The translations under genes and the position numbers were made by a program. This document shows, piece after piece, positions 12,098 through 25,360 of a DNA stretch of 64,000 nucleotides. This DNA comes from Rhizophagus clarus (Eukaryota > Glomeromycota > Glomeromycetes > Glomerales > Glomeraceae), in the NCBI GenBank assembly GCA_015698045.1, contig BLAL01000196.1:744001-808000 (forward strand), in the 5' to 3' direction. The notes beneath the pieces were generated by a model, which was not told the DNA's origin, ran no database searches, and saw only the letters and a list, made by a program, of their open reading frames with translations. Each line of letters begins with the position of its first letter. The first letter of the stretch is position 1.

Positions 12098-12912
12098 TTA
12101 AACAACTTCGAAGCGGACACAGTCATCGCTAGCTCCTCTCTGTGCTTTAGGCTAAATAAGAAAAAATGAGATTAATAAGAATTCAGTAATCGAATGATAC
12201 GTGCAACAGTAACACAAAAGAATATTATACATACCAATACAACACTTTGATGGGAGAAGGATGAAATAATGGTGCACGCTCTGTATATACCTTTCTTTGG
12301 CAAACCTTTATCGACACTGACTGACAAGATTCCATTCTTAGAAGGGTCGTTTAAACCTTTGAAGAAATCAAAGACGGTAGCATCGGGAAATTCTAAACTA
12401 TATTTATCTTTACCAAGGAATTGGATGGTAATATGTTGATGACCTTGAATGAGACCTTTCTTGTTTAAAGCTTGTGGGAAAGTATTATATGTAATTGCTG
12501 GATCACTGAAAAAACCAAGTTCTAATTTTTCTGTTTTAACTTTAACGTCAAATGGTTTATTTCTCTTGACTTTTTGACCATTTTCTGGGTAAAGGATAAG
12601 AGTTGATGGCATATTTTCAACTTTTGGAATTTCTCCTTGTGGTGTATTAGAACAAACACCGGTAAGAATTTGTGTTCCGTTTGCTTGTCTAAGTTCACCA
12701 GCTCTTGGGCCACCTTTTCTGAAGATTGCACAGAAATCTTGGGGTAAATTCTTTTTAAAAGCATCTTTGCTTGGTCCAATTACAACCTTCTTTTCTTCTT
12801 TACATTTTTTCAAATCCTTTTGACAGTGTGAACGAGAAGAAGCAGACGCTTCAGAACCGAGGAAAGTGAGAACGAAAACGATAAGAGCCAAAACTGCGAC
12901 GTAATTTCTCAT
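12098..12912 (-). CDS. Secreted protein of unknown function
   Basis: Two exons, 12912-12235 and 12151-12098 (intron 12234-12152, GT-AG, phase 0; TAA at 12098-12100), giving 243 aa. An N-terminal signal peptide is clear (MRNYVAVLALIVFVLTFLG then ASA). The mature part begins with a Cys/Lys-rich stretch and continues as a beta-rich domain with GHQHITIQFL, FFKGLND, YRACTII and a C-terminal HQSVVLPKAQRGASDD-CVRF segment. From memory, the core resembles a secreted fungal family with GHxH and HQPV..P.AQ motifs and no assigned function. Splicing completes the C-terminal motif, which supports the model. A homologous scrap lies at about 6.1 kb, so the gene was once duplicated nearby. Confidence 0.75.
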
Positions 12913-15900
12913 TTTGATGAGCTTTTAAATGATAAAAAAAACAAGTGATGAATGGATGGATGAGATGGCTCTGAAGGGATTATGTGATTCTCGGTGTGTA
13001 AGGAGAAAATAAGAGAATTAAGGATAGAAAAGAGCTTTTTCAGACAATGCTGAATTGCTGGCAAAAAATGATTATTTGAATAGGAGTGAGAAGAAAATGG
13101 GCGGAAACCATCCGTTTATATATAAAACTTTTATTATATGACAAAAAAAAGTAATGTATTTAATCGTTGTACAAACATTACACACATTTCCTTTTGCACG
13201 TGGTATGCATACTTTATAGAAACTCGGCGGAAAGTATGCATAAAAAAATATATTTTTTTTTTTACAATATAATATATTTACAATATCTCATTATATCTTT
13301 TAATAGTTAAAAAAAAAAAGTTTATCATATCCATATTTGCTAAATAATTGAACAACGGTAATTTCTTTCTAAATAAGAAAAATATATTTTTTTTAACTAA
13401 ATCCGATAAATTACATATTACCAAATTTGGAATGAGAATAAATTGCATGAATACGATAATCCCAGTCTTTGTTATATACAATTATATTAACAAGGTAATT
13501 TATACTAAGATTCTTTTATATTAAAAGGAAGGAAACGAAAAAGGCGAACAACCAAATTTAAAATAATATAATGGCCGATGATTAACTTTTTCAATTTGAT
13601 TCAACCTCAAATTCGTTAGTACAGTTTTAGTCTCATCTTTTTTACACATAATTTTTGATCGGCAATATTTTTTTTTTCGATTGACTGCTGATTTTTTTTT
13701 AAAAAAAAAAATGCTAAGCGATCATAATTTTCTTTTTTATAAGTATATACATTAATGTTTAATGAGATATAGAGCGGTCGGTGAAATTTAATGCAATGCA
13801 ATGAATAAAGTTTTATTGGAAGAAATTGTCAACTAATCAACCATACACCAAATTATAAAACTAAAGATTAAAAGAAGGCTTACAAAAAAATGGAAAAATT
13901 GTAACGAATAAACTGAATTTCTTCAAATGGAAATTCTTGTAATTTAATTAGTACAATTTTTTATTAGGTTTAATTTTTGCACTATGCCTAAATCATACCC
14001 TTCATTTTCTTTTTAGCTTCTGTTGAATAAATTAATTAAATTTCAAACGATATCTGATGTCATGATTTTTTTGGGCAAATGAAATTCCTGAAACTTAATC
14101 AAAGATTTTCATTGCAAAGATTTACGAGAAGAACAAATTGCGTTTACGCTTTATCATATGATAATGTCCCGAGAAGAAAGGGATATTTGTAAGCACGTGA
14201 TTTACGTCATTACCAATGTAGTACTAATGTTTTTTACTTATTCGTATTTATTTTCTTGTTATCATTTTTTGTGAACAGGTTAGCGATTCTTCATCTGCCA
14301 GACAGGAGAAGAATTGATTGTTTGAGAGTTTTTTTTTCTGTTGGTTAGTTTGTATATGATAGATAATTTACGCTTTTTACCCGTTCGACTCTAAACTTAT
14401 AAGATACGATTACAAATTATGAACATTAATTTAATGTTGCACGCACATTTTATAAAGAAATTATACTTTATTTTTTAATAATGTACAATACAAATTCTAT
14501 ATAAACTTTCATTCAGCGAACGTTAATTACTCGGAACTGTTTTCCGATTATTCCGAGTTTTTTTTGTCATTCAATACGACAATAATTTGGTAACTTTCTT
14601 TTAATTATCCAATTGATTTTAAGAGTATCATCTTTGATAATAATAATAATTAATTAAAACTCAAAAAAATTTCTTTTTATTTAAAAATCAAGAAAATCCA
14701 ATGAGAAGATGATTAATACTAATCATCAACTTTTTTTTTCTAGGTTTTTGAAACATCTTATCTTTCTAATTTTATTTTTAAATCGAAAATCATGATTAAT
14801 TCCTTTCGTGTACTTTGTTTCAAAAAAAAGAAAGAGAGAAAAAAAGGAAAGAAGATCGAAAAAAAATGTGGAGTTGTTTGTGTTACTTCAAAAAAAAAGG
14901 TAAGACCAAAATTCAGCTGATTACATATTTATTATTTTGTTTTCCAAAAAGTTTTCCGGAAACGTTAAAGCCGATTATCAAAAAATCTCAAACCCTTCCG
15001 ATTATTCCGAATTCAAATCTCGGGTCATTACCCCTTTGTTGAACTTTCGATTAATGTAAACCTCGGTTATTTAATCTAAAAAGGATGTAAAAAACAAACA
15101 ACCTATCTGTTGTTATAGGTCAAATCCGATGCTGGTACAATGCAATATTGCTTACGATTTACATATTACAGTTAAATGCAGTTAATTTACACAAGAATTA
15201 TAAATTCTAACCATCTTAAGAAAAAAAAACGTTAAATTTTTGAATTTCAAACATTTTCACAATAAAATTCTATATGTGTTCCTCATATTAAATAATATAA
15301 TTATATATATTTATTTATTTTTCGGGTTTCATTACGACCGAGATAAAGGACTTACTTATTTGGTCAATTGAATGGTTCCTAAAGAAGGAATTAAGGAATT
15401 AAGAGGTTAAAGAAGTTTGAAACAAAAAAATTCATATTAAATCATTTCACTTGTTATCATCATTATTATTATAATCATTTTACCATAATTAATTTATCAT
15501 TACTTCATTGAAACAATATGCCCTGGAAATACCTCTACTTTTTTCCCTTTTTCATAAAACAAGTAAAAATAAAGTCTTTTTTGCGTAACCTTATGAATTA
15601 ATTGTTATTGCATAATAAGTTAGTAAACTTTTATTGTAAGATAACAATATTTTGCTTTTTTGGTTATTTGTAAATTACTAATAGAGATAACTTTAAAAAA
15701 ATATATTTTGCAAATATTGATTCTTTAAATGGATTTAAGTAACAAATATATTACTATTATAAAAGAATTTCGGGTATATTAAATTTCATATTATTTCCTT
15801 TTTTTATAAAATGTTTCATGAAATTTTCGTGTTTGTAACTATTGAAAAATTCTTTAACAGAAATCTAAGTTTTTTTTTTTTCGTAAAAAGATTAACCTTA

Positions 15901-18230
15901 TTTTCTTTTTTTTGTTAAATTAATTGCATAATTAGTATTGTTACGTTCAATATAATAATGAAATGCCAAGAAAATTCCAAAAGGAATATTTTTACGCGTA
16001 ATTATAAACGTACCTCAAATTACGCAAACTACGTTCAAAAGTTTTTTTATGGTGACGAAATCTCAATTTTATTAATTTGGTATGTGTAACTATCGTATAA
16101 CGAAATATAAATATACATACAGTGCGCGAAAAAGTACTAATTAGAATTACAAAAATTATGTAAGATAAAAAAACCAGTGATTAGAATTGCGTCCAAAATT
16201 TACAGATTTGTTATTAAATGTGTAAATATTACTTGTACAAAATTTCAGCCTTTTATCTCATTTCTTACCTCTCAATCATTTTTTGATTAAAGAAAAAAAA
16301 AAATCTAAGGAATTTAACCTATAAAAAATCTGAAAATTCTGGTATGACATTCAAATTAAATAATTATAAATCAATGTTTATACCATGCTAATTTTATTAA
16401 AAAAAATTTGCCCCATTCTTATTTGTTGGTTGTTGAGAAAATTGCGATCTTCTCAACTATATTGATCTGACCATACCCCTTTAATATTAGTAAAAGGAAC
16501 TAAAAAATTAAATTTAGATTATACCAATTTTTAATTTCAATTTACTGGTAAACTAACCAATTAAAAATTACGACCAAATTTTAATAAGTCGATTGAAGAT
16601 ATACTTTTATGCATATGTATATTGTAAATGAAAACTTTTAAATTTTTGTCTTGGTTAAATATTTAATACTGGTTTTTTTCTTGAATTAAAATAAAAAATC
16701 GATTGTGGGATAAAGAGATAAGATAAAAAGCAGAAATTATATATATATATATATATACTGTATATAATCCACACATTTGGCAACAAATATGTGAAACTTG
16801 TAGAAATTTTAATCATTGGTTTTTTTATTTTTTTGCAATTTTTGTAATTCTAATTACTATATCGTGGGGGTCACTTAATTAAATTTATTAAAAAAGGATT
16901 TTCAAAAACGTTAATTTGTAATGTAAATCTAACAATTGTTCCATTTTATAAAATGAATGCTGCAATAGGCAATTTCGCTATCGATACTTAATACCATATT
17001 AAGAAATTTTTAATCCATGTGGTGGTTTTTTTTCGATGGAAATCTGAACAAAATTTTCTTACTTTTTTCGGAAAATACGGATAATATTCTAATTTTCGAA
17101 ATTACTTTTTTTTTTTTTTTTTTTGTTCCAATTTAATTAAAAGTTAATTTAATCATCAACTTAATTAATAAAATAATGTCGGTATACCTCTGAAAGAATA
17201 AAAATGGTATCGCGAGAATATAACTTAAATAAGTTTTATATTAAACTTAATTTTTAAAATCATGGTTAATTAAAATCACATTATTTGTACTGGGTACGTA
17301 TGGTACGTATTAAGATTAAGTTGAACAAATAGGATTTGTATTAGACCGGAACTTACATTTCCCGATAATGCGTTTAAATATCCAGCAATTTTTGGATTAA
17401 ATTGATCAAAAAAATTCCAGTATATATTTATAGATTTTTTAATTAAATTATATAATGAATTTTTGAATAACAGGCTAATAAATGTGAAGATTTATCTTAA
17501 TGCTCGCATCTAAACCCTGCATTATAGGTGATAGGTATGATAATTATTAATTAAAAATAAGGACTCTCGGTGGAAACATTTTACTATTTACTAAATCGGG
17601 CAATGTTCAACCTTATAATATACTGTAGTAAACATGAAAATATGCAAATAATAGATTTTATGTAATAAAATTTGAAAAAATAATAAACTCTTAAGATTTA
17701 TTTCCTGTATAATTATTAAAAAAAAAAAATAAAAGCTAAAAAATCAAAGATGGTTTCATATACTATCACGTTGCACAATTTCAAGCTCAAACCAAGTATA
17801 TTTGATATCAAAAAATAAATTTGATGAATTTGAATTTTTTCATGATGTGCTTTTGCTATGTACATGAATTGTGTTAATTTCATAAATAAGAACTACGATA
17901 TAAGTTGAAAAAAAAACCAAAAACCAAAGAAAACAATAGTAAAAAAAAAAAAGCGATATCGACAGTATCAACACGATCTACTTCAAAAGAAAAATGTCCT
18001 GTTATATCATTATACCAAAATTCACACGAGATCGCATCCTAATATTATCCTAAATAATAGTTACGTGCAATATAATGAATTCTCGCGAATAAAGAAAAGG
18101 TTACGACAATGATGCGCCACAACTATTTGTTGAACGAAACAAACAATATTCACAACGCAGAAACAAAACCATTTTTTTCACAATTCCAAGCAAACATTCA
18201 TTCAACAAAATGAAAAGAAAAAACCAAAAT
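12913..18230. other. Long AT-rich intergenic region, no gene seen
   Basis: About 5.3 kb without a supportable gene. It includes a T9/A11 palindrome at 13692-13711, a Tc1-like non-autonomous element at 16120-16875, and a TA microsatellite at about 16739-16757. The rest is low-complexity DNA. Confidence 0.55.
16120..16875. mobile_element. Non-autonomous Tc1/mariner-like element
   Basis: The left end begins CAGTGCGCG after a TA and contains TAATTAGAATTACAAAAATT (about 16138-16157). The right end carries its exact reverse complement at about 16836-16855 and ends in CACT before a TA. The CAGTG terminus, TA flanks and length of about 0.76 kb fit a Tc1/mariner derivative. No transposase frame is visible. 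Confidence 0.55.
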
Positions 18231-21200
18231 TTACGGTTTCGAAGCATCTGAAGGAAGATTAGTAGGGGTCGTTTGATAATTATATGCTGTTGGTTGTTGT
18301 GATTGTTGCTGCGGTTGTTGTTGTTGCTGCTGTTGTTGAAAATATTGTTGATAATAATTTGGTTGTTGATTATATTGATCTGGTGAATATTGTTGTGTAT
18401 AATATCCTGGATATTGAAGATTAGTTTGATCTCCACTTCCTGTTGGAGCAGTATTAGCCGTCGTTCCAGTGTTAAGAGTTGCAGGTGAACTGTATGCGGT
18501 AGCACCTAAAATTGGATATCCGCTGGCAGCTTGACTAACAGTTGCCGTTTGAATTTGCCCGGTAGCAACAGATGGATATTGATTCGAAGATGGTGTTCCA
18601 TAATTATAAGGAAATTGATAACTGTAATTTGGTGTTGCATTTATCGGTTGAGGATCTTGCTTTATTTCATTTACTGATCCAACTTTGGTTGGATCCATCG
18701 TAGTTGGCTGAGTTGGATAGTATCCAACTAAAAAAAAAATAATATTGTTATAAAATTTGAAATATATAAAATCAAGGATTACTTAATGATATTACCTTGT
18801 GTCGGCTGGCCGGTAGGTTGATTACCGACAGCTTGTATAACAGGTTGAATAACAGGCTGTACAGTTGGCTGTACAGTGGGCTGTCCGACTTGTCCGGCAG
18901 TTGGTTGATTATACTGAGTAGGTTGACCATAAGCGCCGTACTGTGTATTTGGATATTGGTTATATGGTGTAGTATTTTGCGTAGTACCATATTGGTTATA
19001 TTGACCGTAAGCCGTTTGTGGTTGTTGTCCTGTTACTCCATATGTATTGGCACTAGGATAACTACTAGTAGCGTTCTGAACATAATCATTTGACGTATTT
19101 TGATAAGTAGTTTGTTGTTGTGGCGCGGGATTATAAGTATTGGTAGGATAACCAGTTTGCTGATAGCCAGTATTGCTATTAGTAACATTAGGATTACTAA
19201 CTCCACTTTGTTGATATCCGCTACTTTGTGGGTATCCTCCACTACCTTGTTGATAGTTATTCGGTTGATAGGTTCCTTGACGATAACTACTTTGTTGATA
19301 TCCACTTTGCTGGTACCCACTGCCCTGTTGGTATCCGCTTTGTTGATATCCGCTTGATCCGTAGTCGCTAGTTAAGGAAAGAAATAACGATTAATTTCAT
19401 TTCTTTTCTTATTTTTTTTTTGAACAATTATTATCATTACTTACTTTCTTCCTTGATCGCTATTGTGACGAGATGGTCTCTCACGCTGTACAAAAAAGTA
19501 CATCCACATATAAAGCAATAAAATCAAAAAAGATAAAAAAAAAAAAAGAATGCAACACAATCGATCAATAACAAAATGCAAGTAATGACCATGGGGCCTT
19601 TAAATTATCCAAAACTAAAGGAAAAAACGATAGCAATCACACTCAACAAGCGATTTCAAAAACGATAGTACATTTCCGGATGCAGCTTTTTCAAGAATCA
19701 ATGATTTCGCGATAGCGATATTTTCAGCAGTACCTACAAGCGACGTCAACACGAATGCAAAACACATCGAACGACTGACATTGAATTTACAGCATTTTTT
19801 TGTGGACAAAGAAGTTATCATTTACAAGCAGACAATTACTTATATATATTGGACTCACCGATAATTTGTACATTACGATCCACAGGCGTAGCTCCATGAA
19901 CAGGCTCGATCTGAATTTTTGCGCCTGATTGTAGTTGAAGTGCTCTAACGGTCTCTCCTCCTAAAACAAAAAAATTTTTTTATTATATTAATTATCGATT
20001 TCCTGTGTAAATTGCAAAATTAGTAAATAAAAAAATTTTTAACGTACCTTTTCCGATGATTAAACCAACAGAATCGTTCGGAACTTGGATGGTTATACTA
20101 TCCTGGTTTTGGTTTGACTTACCTGAATGATGACTACCATATTGTCCATGATTAGAAGATCCATAATGGCTACCGCCATAACTACTTCCGTGATGACTGT
20201 CGCTACTATAGTTACTTCCATAATTACTGGAACGATAGTCTTTAGAATGACTCTATTGAAATAATAATAAAATGGTTATTTAGTGATAAATGATAATAAT
20301 AATAAAGTAAAGTGATATTATATAAAAGACGACAAACCCTATCAGCATTTGAATCTCCAGCATTAACAATTTCATCAATAAGAGCCTTTGCTCTCTGTAC
20401 AGCAGCTTCGTCACCGATTAAAGTTACAGAACGATCGTTAGATTGTGGACTGGCTGCACTATCTGGAGTAACATTGATGCGTGCACCACTTCTATCTTGT
20501 AAATCTCTGATAGTTTCTCCGCCACGCCCAATTACAACACCAACTTTATTAACAGGGATGTGAATCGTCATAGTCGTCCTATTACCGCCACCGCCACCAC
20601 CACCATGTGAGTCTCGGCGACCAGTTAAAGTACCATTACTAGCGTCTTCAACAAGTTGCTGAATCATCGCTCTAGCAGTTTTAACATCATCAACTTGGCC
20701 TGTAATAGTAACTCGTCTTTCAATAACATCCGGAGGTTGATCTAAATTTAAATAAGGACTTAACTTTTTTTCTCAAAAATTCGATTGTTATTTTTTACTG
20801 TTTAACAATTACCTTGCGAAAATTGAATACGTGCTCCCGTGGTTTTTTCAATCCTTTTTAAATTCTCTCCGCCACGACCAATTACTAAACCTACAACAGC
20901 ATTTGGAACCTTAAATTCTTCATGACCAGCACCGCGTGAATCACCTGGTCCATAATGTGAACCATGATGTGATCTACGTTCTTCGTTTCCAAGACCATAG
21001 CGATGTCTATTTCCGCCTCCGCCGCCGCCGCCGCCGCTGCCGCCGCTACTACTATTACCACCACCAACACTACTACTGTCATCTATTAATTATTTGATAA
21101 TCAAATATATTAGTGTATTTATAATTAATGTTTATAAATACAAAATAAATAATATATTTACATTCTGGACGAGAACCACCACTATCATATGCCGCTCTTT

Positions 21201-22787
21201 TGGAATCTCTTCCATAATCGTCATAACGTACTCTATCACGGCGATTATAAGAATCTCTTCGATAGTCATCTCGATAATCATCTCGACTATCTCTAGTAGA
21301 ACCATGTGAATTATAACTATCCTCATGCGATCTTTTAACGCCTTGTTGTGCATCTATAGATAAAAGAAATATTATAAGTAAGAATCATAATTAAAACTAA
21401 TGAATAATAATTTGTTATTTAATCATAACGTACTAGTACTCTGTTGATTTTGAACTACAGTTCCACCTTCGTTATTAAGTAATTTTGCTGCGATAGCATG
21501 AGCTTTCTTTATCGCGTCTTCATAGTCAAAAGTACCAGTGGGGGTTGTAAGTGTAGAAGGAGGCGGTGCATTTTTATATTCGTCGGAAGATGTGTTTAAA
21601 GTGTCCATTGGCTGAACATCATCGTTAGTCGCACCTGATACGTTTTGAACGGGAGGGATTGATAATTGTTGTAATTGCTGTGGTGGTGGAACTTCATTTA
21701 ATTCACTAGCAACAGGTTGAACAGTTTTATCATTCACAATTTGCTCTGGTTTTTGTTCAGGTGGTTGTTGAGAAATATCTTGATCTATAATCATAGGTTG
21801 TTGAGTACTTTGTGTACTCTGTACAATTTGAGAATTTTGAACATCCTGATTTTTTTGAATATCTTGCATATTCTGGACAGTCGGGTCACTTCGAACATCT
21901 TCAACTGGAACTGGAACGTTTTGAGGATTCTGAATGTCCTTGACATTTTGCATAATAGGGGAACTTTGAGCATTTTGAGTCACCTGAACACTTTGTTGTG
22001 CATCATGAACAATCGGAGCATTTTGGATATTTGGAGTACTTTGCACATTCTGTACGCTTTGAACATCCTGAATAACTGAAGGATTTGAAGAGTTTTGAAC
22101 GCTTTCTACTTCTTGAATAATAGAAGAATTTTGAGAATTTTGAATGTCCTGAGAAATTTCATTTGTTTTATTAATATTTTCAGTTATATCCTCAACAGGC
22201 CTTTCAGTATTCTCCATTACTACAGAAGTTTCACTTGTTAAAATAGTTTCAATTTCTTCATTAATCTCATTGCTCGCATTATCTTCAATATCTTCGTTAG
22301 CCTCCTTTGTTGCATCAATAGCAGGCGGAACATCGTTCATTTCATTTGTCACGTTCGTTTCAGTTAGTTCGGTAGGTTGCGATTCTTGTTGGTTTGGAAT
22401 TTCTGATGGTTTGATTTGTTGTTGTTCTTCAGGATAAGTGATAATACTAGAAAAGATCTCGTCTATTACTTTTTCAGAAACGGCAGGAGCATTCTCATCA
22501 GACAATCTTTGTTGTTCCTCAAGAGGGGGTAATTCAACTATAGTTGCCATAGAAACTCTAATTCCAGGTATATCATTCATATTTTCTTCCTCCTCAATTT
22601 GAGTGGGAGGAACGTTCTCTGATGTAGAGTCCGTCGTAGGTTTCACGATGGTAGTATCATCACTATTTTCACTATTTTCTACAACTTCTGTTGTTTGCAT
22701 ATTTGTAGTTTCTTTTGTTTCTTCTTTATTTGTAGAAGAAGTTATAAGAACCTCTTCCAAAACTTCTTCTGGTGATTGCTCGTTCAT
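18231..22787 (-). CDS. Triple-KH-domain RNA-binding protein (FUBP/KHSRP-like)
   Basis: Ten exons: 22787-21434, 21353-21162, 21082-20813, 20741-20338, 20252-20048, 19960-19859, 19733-19672, 19485-19445, 19367-18796 and 18727-18231. All reading phases close, giving about 1232 aa. Residues 1 to about 450 are acidic, Gln/Asn/Ser-rich and probably disordered. A short RS/RD-rich linker follows. Three type-I KH domains carry intact GxxG loops (GRGG, GRGG, GKGG) and are separated by Gly/Ser/His linkers. The C-terminal 360 residues are Tyr/Gln-rich and prion-like (GYQQSGYQQ repeats, poly-Q). KH proteins of this layout bind single-stranded RNA or DNA and act in mRNA processing, stability or transcription. 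Exon 7 uses a GTACTA donor and is only 62 nt; it is required to complete KH3. The exact metazoan orthologue cannot be fixed by eye. Confidence 0.88.
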
Positions 22788-23217
22788 ATTTTTTTTTCTT
22801 TTTATACAGCTCTTTACCTAGGAACGGTGAAAAGCCACGATAAAAAAAAAAGAAAAAAAAAAAAATTACGCCACATTTGTTCAATAAAATTAAATCTAAG
22901 ATCTCATGTTATATCACGTGTTTACATTAACTGTTAAGAGAAATATTCATATTATTAAGATTTACTAATTCATATTATTTAAGATTTACTAAAAAATGTA
23001 TATATAAATAACATCATTATTATTAAGGGAATTTATTACTTTTATGACGAAAATTAAATACAAGACAATAACAAACCATCGGACTTTAAATTACATTAAA
23101 TAAATGTATATATATTTTTTTTTTTGTTTTTTTAAAACCCCATCTCTATTTGTCCTCATCATTAAAAAAAAGGATTGTTTTTAAATATTGTCTCTCCAAA
23201 TAATTTAAATTATTCAA
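22788..23217. other. Intergenic region between two minus-strand genes
   Basis: Holds the upstream region of the KH gene (A-rich tract at 22843-22865) and the 3' flank of the PAPG-repeat gene. No further gene seen. Confidence 0.5.
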
Positions 23218-24446
23218 TTAATAGAAAAAAAAAGCTACTAAAATAAAAGTAATAATAGTCATAATTGGCGAACTCATTGGTAATCTAGTGGCATCAGATA
23301 GGATGGAAGTAGGTAATGCACTAGTTGGCGTTGTAGTAGTACTCACTGGAGTTTTCAATATAGCTTGACCGAATACAGCTTTTTCATCATATGAATAAAG
23401 ATCTAGTACATCAAAATCGTCAAATGATACAGTTGGTGTCAAAGTAAAACTTTTTGATTGTTGTGATATAAATTGGCCTACTGGTGTATCGCAAACCAAA
23501 GTTAAGGTTGCATTAGGATCCGTAGAATTACTGCCCATCCAATATCTATAACGAAAAATCAAATCATTAGTTAATTTAAATATTTTTTTTTTCTTCGTTA
23601 GATCAGACTATAAACTTACGAATTAGTAGCAGCAGTAGAATAAGTAAATCCATTGATTGTAAATGTACATCCATCGGTTATGGTCACAGTTCCTGCAACA
23701 GTTACACTTCCTCCATTGGTCAAAGTATTTTTTAATTGTTTCAATGGAACGGTAGTAGGTGTAAACAAGCTTGGAATACAACGAGTATTTGCCACAGGAG
23801 GAGCAGCCGCGGATCCTGGAGTAGTTCCCGCTGGATTTGTACCAGGAGCTGGAGCCGCTCCAGGAGCGGGATTTGTACCAGGAGCTGGAGCCGCTCCAGG
23901 AGCGGGATTTGTACCAGGAGCTGGAGCCGCTCCAGGAGCGGGAGGTGTACCAGGAGCTTTAGCCGCTCCAGGAGCGGGAGGTGTACCAGGAGCGGGAGGT
24001 GTACCAGGAGCGGGAGCCGCTCCAGGAGCGGGAGGTGTACCAGGAGCGGGAGCCGCTCCAGGAGCGGGAGGTGTACCAGGAGCTGGAGCCGCTCCAGGAG
24101 CGGGAGGTGTACCAGGAGCGGGAGCCGCTCCAGGAGCGGGAGGTGTACCAGGAGCTGGAGCCGCTCCAGGAGCGGGAGGTGTACCAGGAGCGGGAGCTGT
24201 TCCTGGAGCTGGAGGCGCTCCAGGAGCGGGAAGGGTACCAGGAGCGGGAGCGGTACCAGGAGCGGGAGCTGTTCCTGGAGTGGGAACTGTTCCTGGAGCT
24301 GGAAGCCCTCCAGGAGCAGGAAGGGTACCAGGAGCGGGAGCTGTTCCAGGAGCAGGAGCTTGTGCCATCGTTAATTGGAAAGGAAAAATGAAAAGTAATG
24401 AAAATATCATGAAAAAAAGAATCATTTCTAATTTTATTCTTGCCAT
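23218..24446 (-). CDS. Secreted PAPG-repeat surface protein, probable GPI anchor
   Basis: Exons 24446-23620 and 23545-23218 join in phase 2 (intron 23619-23546), giving 384 aa. A hydrophobic signal peptide (about residues 5-28, ending TMAQ) is followed by about 190 residues of Pro/Ala/Gly tandem repeats built on APAPG(A/T)(A/P)P, with a 12-aa/36-bp higher-order unit. A folded region follows with two Cys and Thr/Val-rich strands, then a Ser/Thr-rich stretch and a C-terminal hydrophobic tail (TIITFILVAFFFY) typical of GPI signals. This suggests a cell-wall or symbiotic-interface protein in which the repeat acts as a spacer. The repeat array should vary in length between strains. Function is not known from sequence. 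Confidence 0.8.
23817..24366. repeat. GC-rich 36-bp coding tandem repeat
   Basis: Minus-strand coding repeat with units of about 36 bp built from 18-bp half-units such as GGAGCGGGAGGTGTACCA (plus-strand reading). It is strikingly GC-rich against the local background and nearly identical between units in its middle part (about 23850-24200), which implies recent expansion or conversion. The complementary strand is also open by repeat chance. Confidence 0.85.
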
Positions 24447-25360
24447 GATTAAGATAAATGAATATCGTTAATATACAATAGAGAAATTCTTATTTATTTT
24501 ATTGTAAATTTTATAAATTAACGAAAAAATATATATATATAAATTTTTTTTTTTTTTTTTTTTATTATTATTATATTTGAATTATAAATATAAAAAAAAA
24601 ATCAATCTTTTCTTATTAAAAACAGGGAAAAGATTAGAAAAGAAAGTCGATTACAAAAATAGTACCGCTATTTATACAAATTTTACAAAATTAACACCAA
24701 TTACCAATTTCGAATGTCGATCTGCCATTATAAACGTTGATCTTTCTAATTTAGCTCATACTATGGATTTGCCAAGGAAATTTAAAACTGATAAGGTGAT
24801 AAATTACTGAAAATGATTATACGCAAAACGAGTTTAAAATAACACGGTGAAACAATGATCCAAAACAAACCAAAAAGGAAAAATTAGTTTTAATAATAGT
24901 TTCAAGATGGTTAATTTTAATTTGGATTTCTAACTCGTATGATTAATAAAGTGACGGATTTGATTTTTTAATAGAGAAACCGCATTGGCTTTGAGTGAAC
25001 CGTCACTAACTTTTGGTGGCTTTTTACTGGCTTTTACTGGCTTTTACCGGTTTTTACTGGTTTTTAATTATAATAAATAGATTACTTTATTGAATATTAC
25101 TGCGTATAAAATACAAAATAGTATGTATAAAAATACAAAATAGTTCAACTGATGCGAATTATGTAATATAAGTAGATTTTATATCAAAGCATTATCTTGG
25201 AGATAATGCAGATATTTTTTTTTACAAAAAGTCTATTAAATTTTTTTTTTTTTTTCCCTCGGAAAAATTGGAAAAAAATAAAATTATTGATAATTAAATG
25301 ATTTGAATTGATAAATAAGTAAATAAAAGAAATTTAATATTCAAAAATTGAACTTCCAAT
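24447..25360. other. Intergenic region with a decamer repeat
   Basis: Contains a poly-T tract (24547-24563), a TA-rich run, and about five imperfect copies of a 10-bp unit resembling TGGCTTTTAC at about 25016-25066. A small frame at 24577-24810 has no recognisable similarity and is not called. Confidence 0.5.

Noticed and set aside
14815..15042. 75-codon lysine-rich frame
   Set aside because: Low-complexity start from a poly-A tract, no family resemblance.
23653..24471. Long open frame on the plus strand, antisense to the PAPG-repeat gene
   Set aside because: It is open only because the 36-bp GC-rich repeat has no stops in several frames. The minus-strand frame has the signal peptide, intron and GPI tail.
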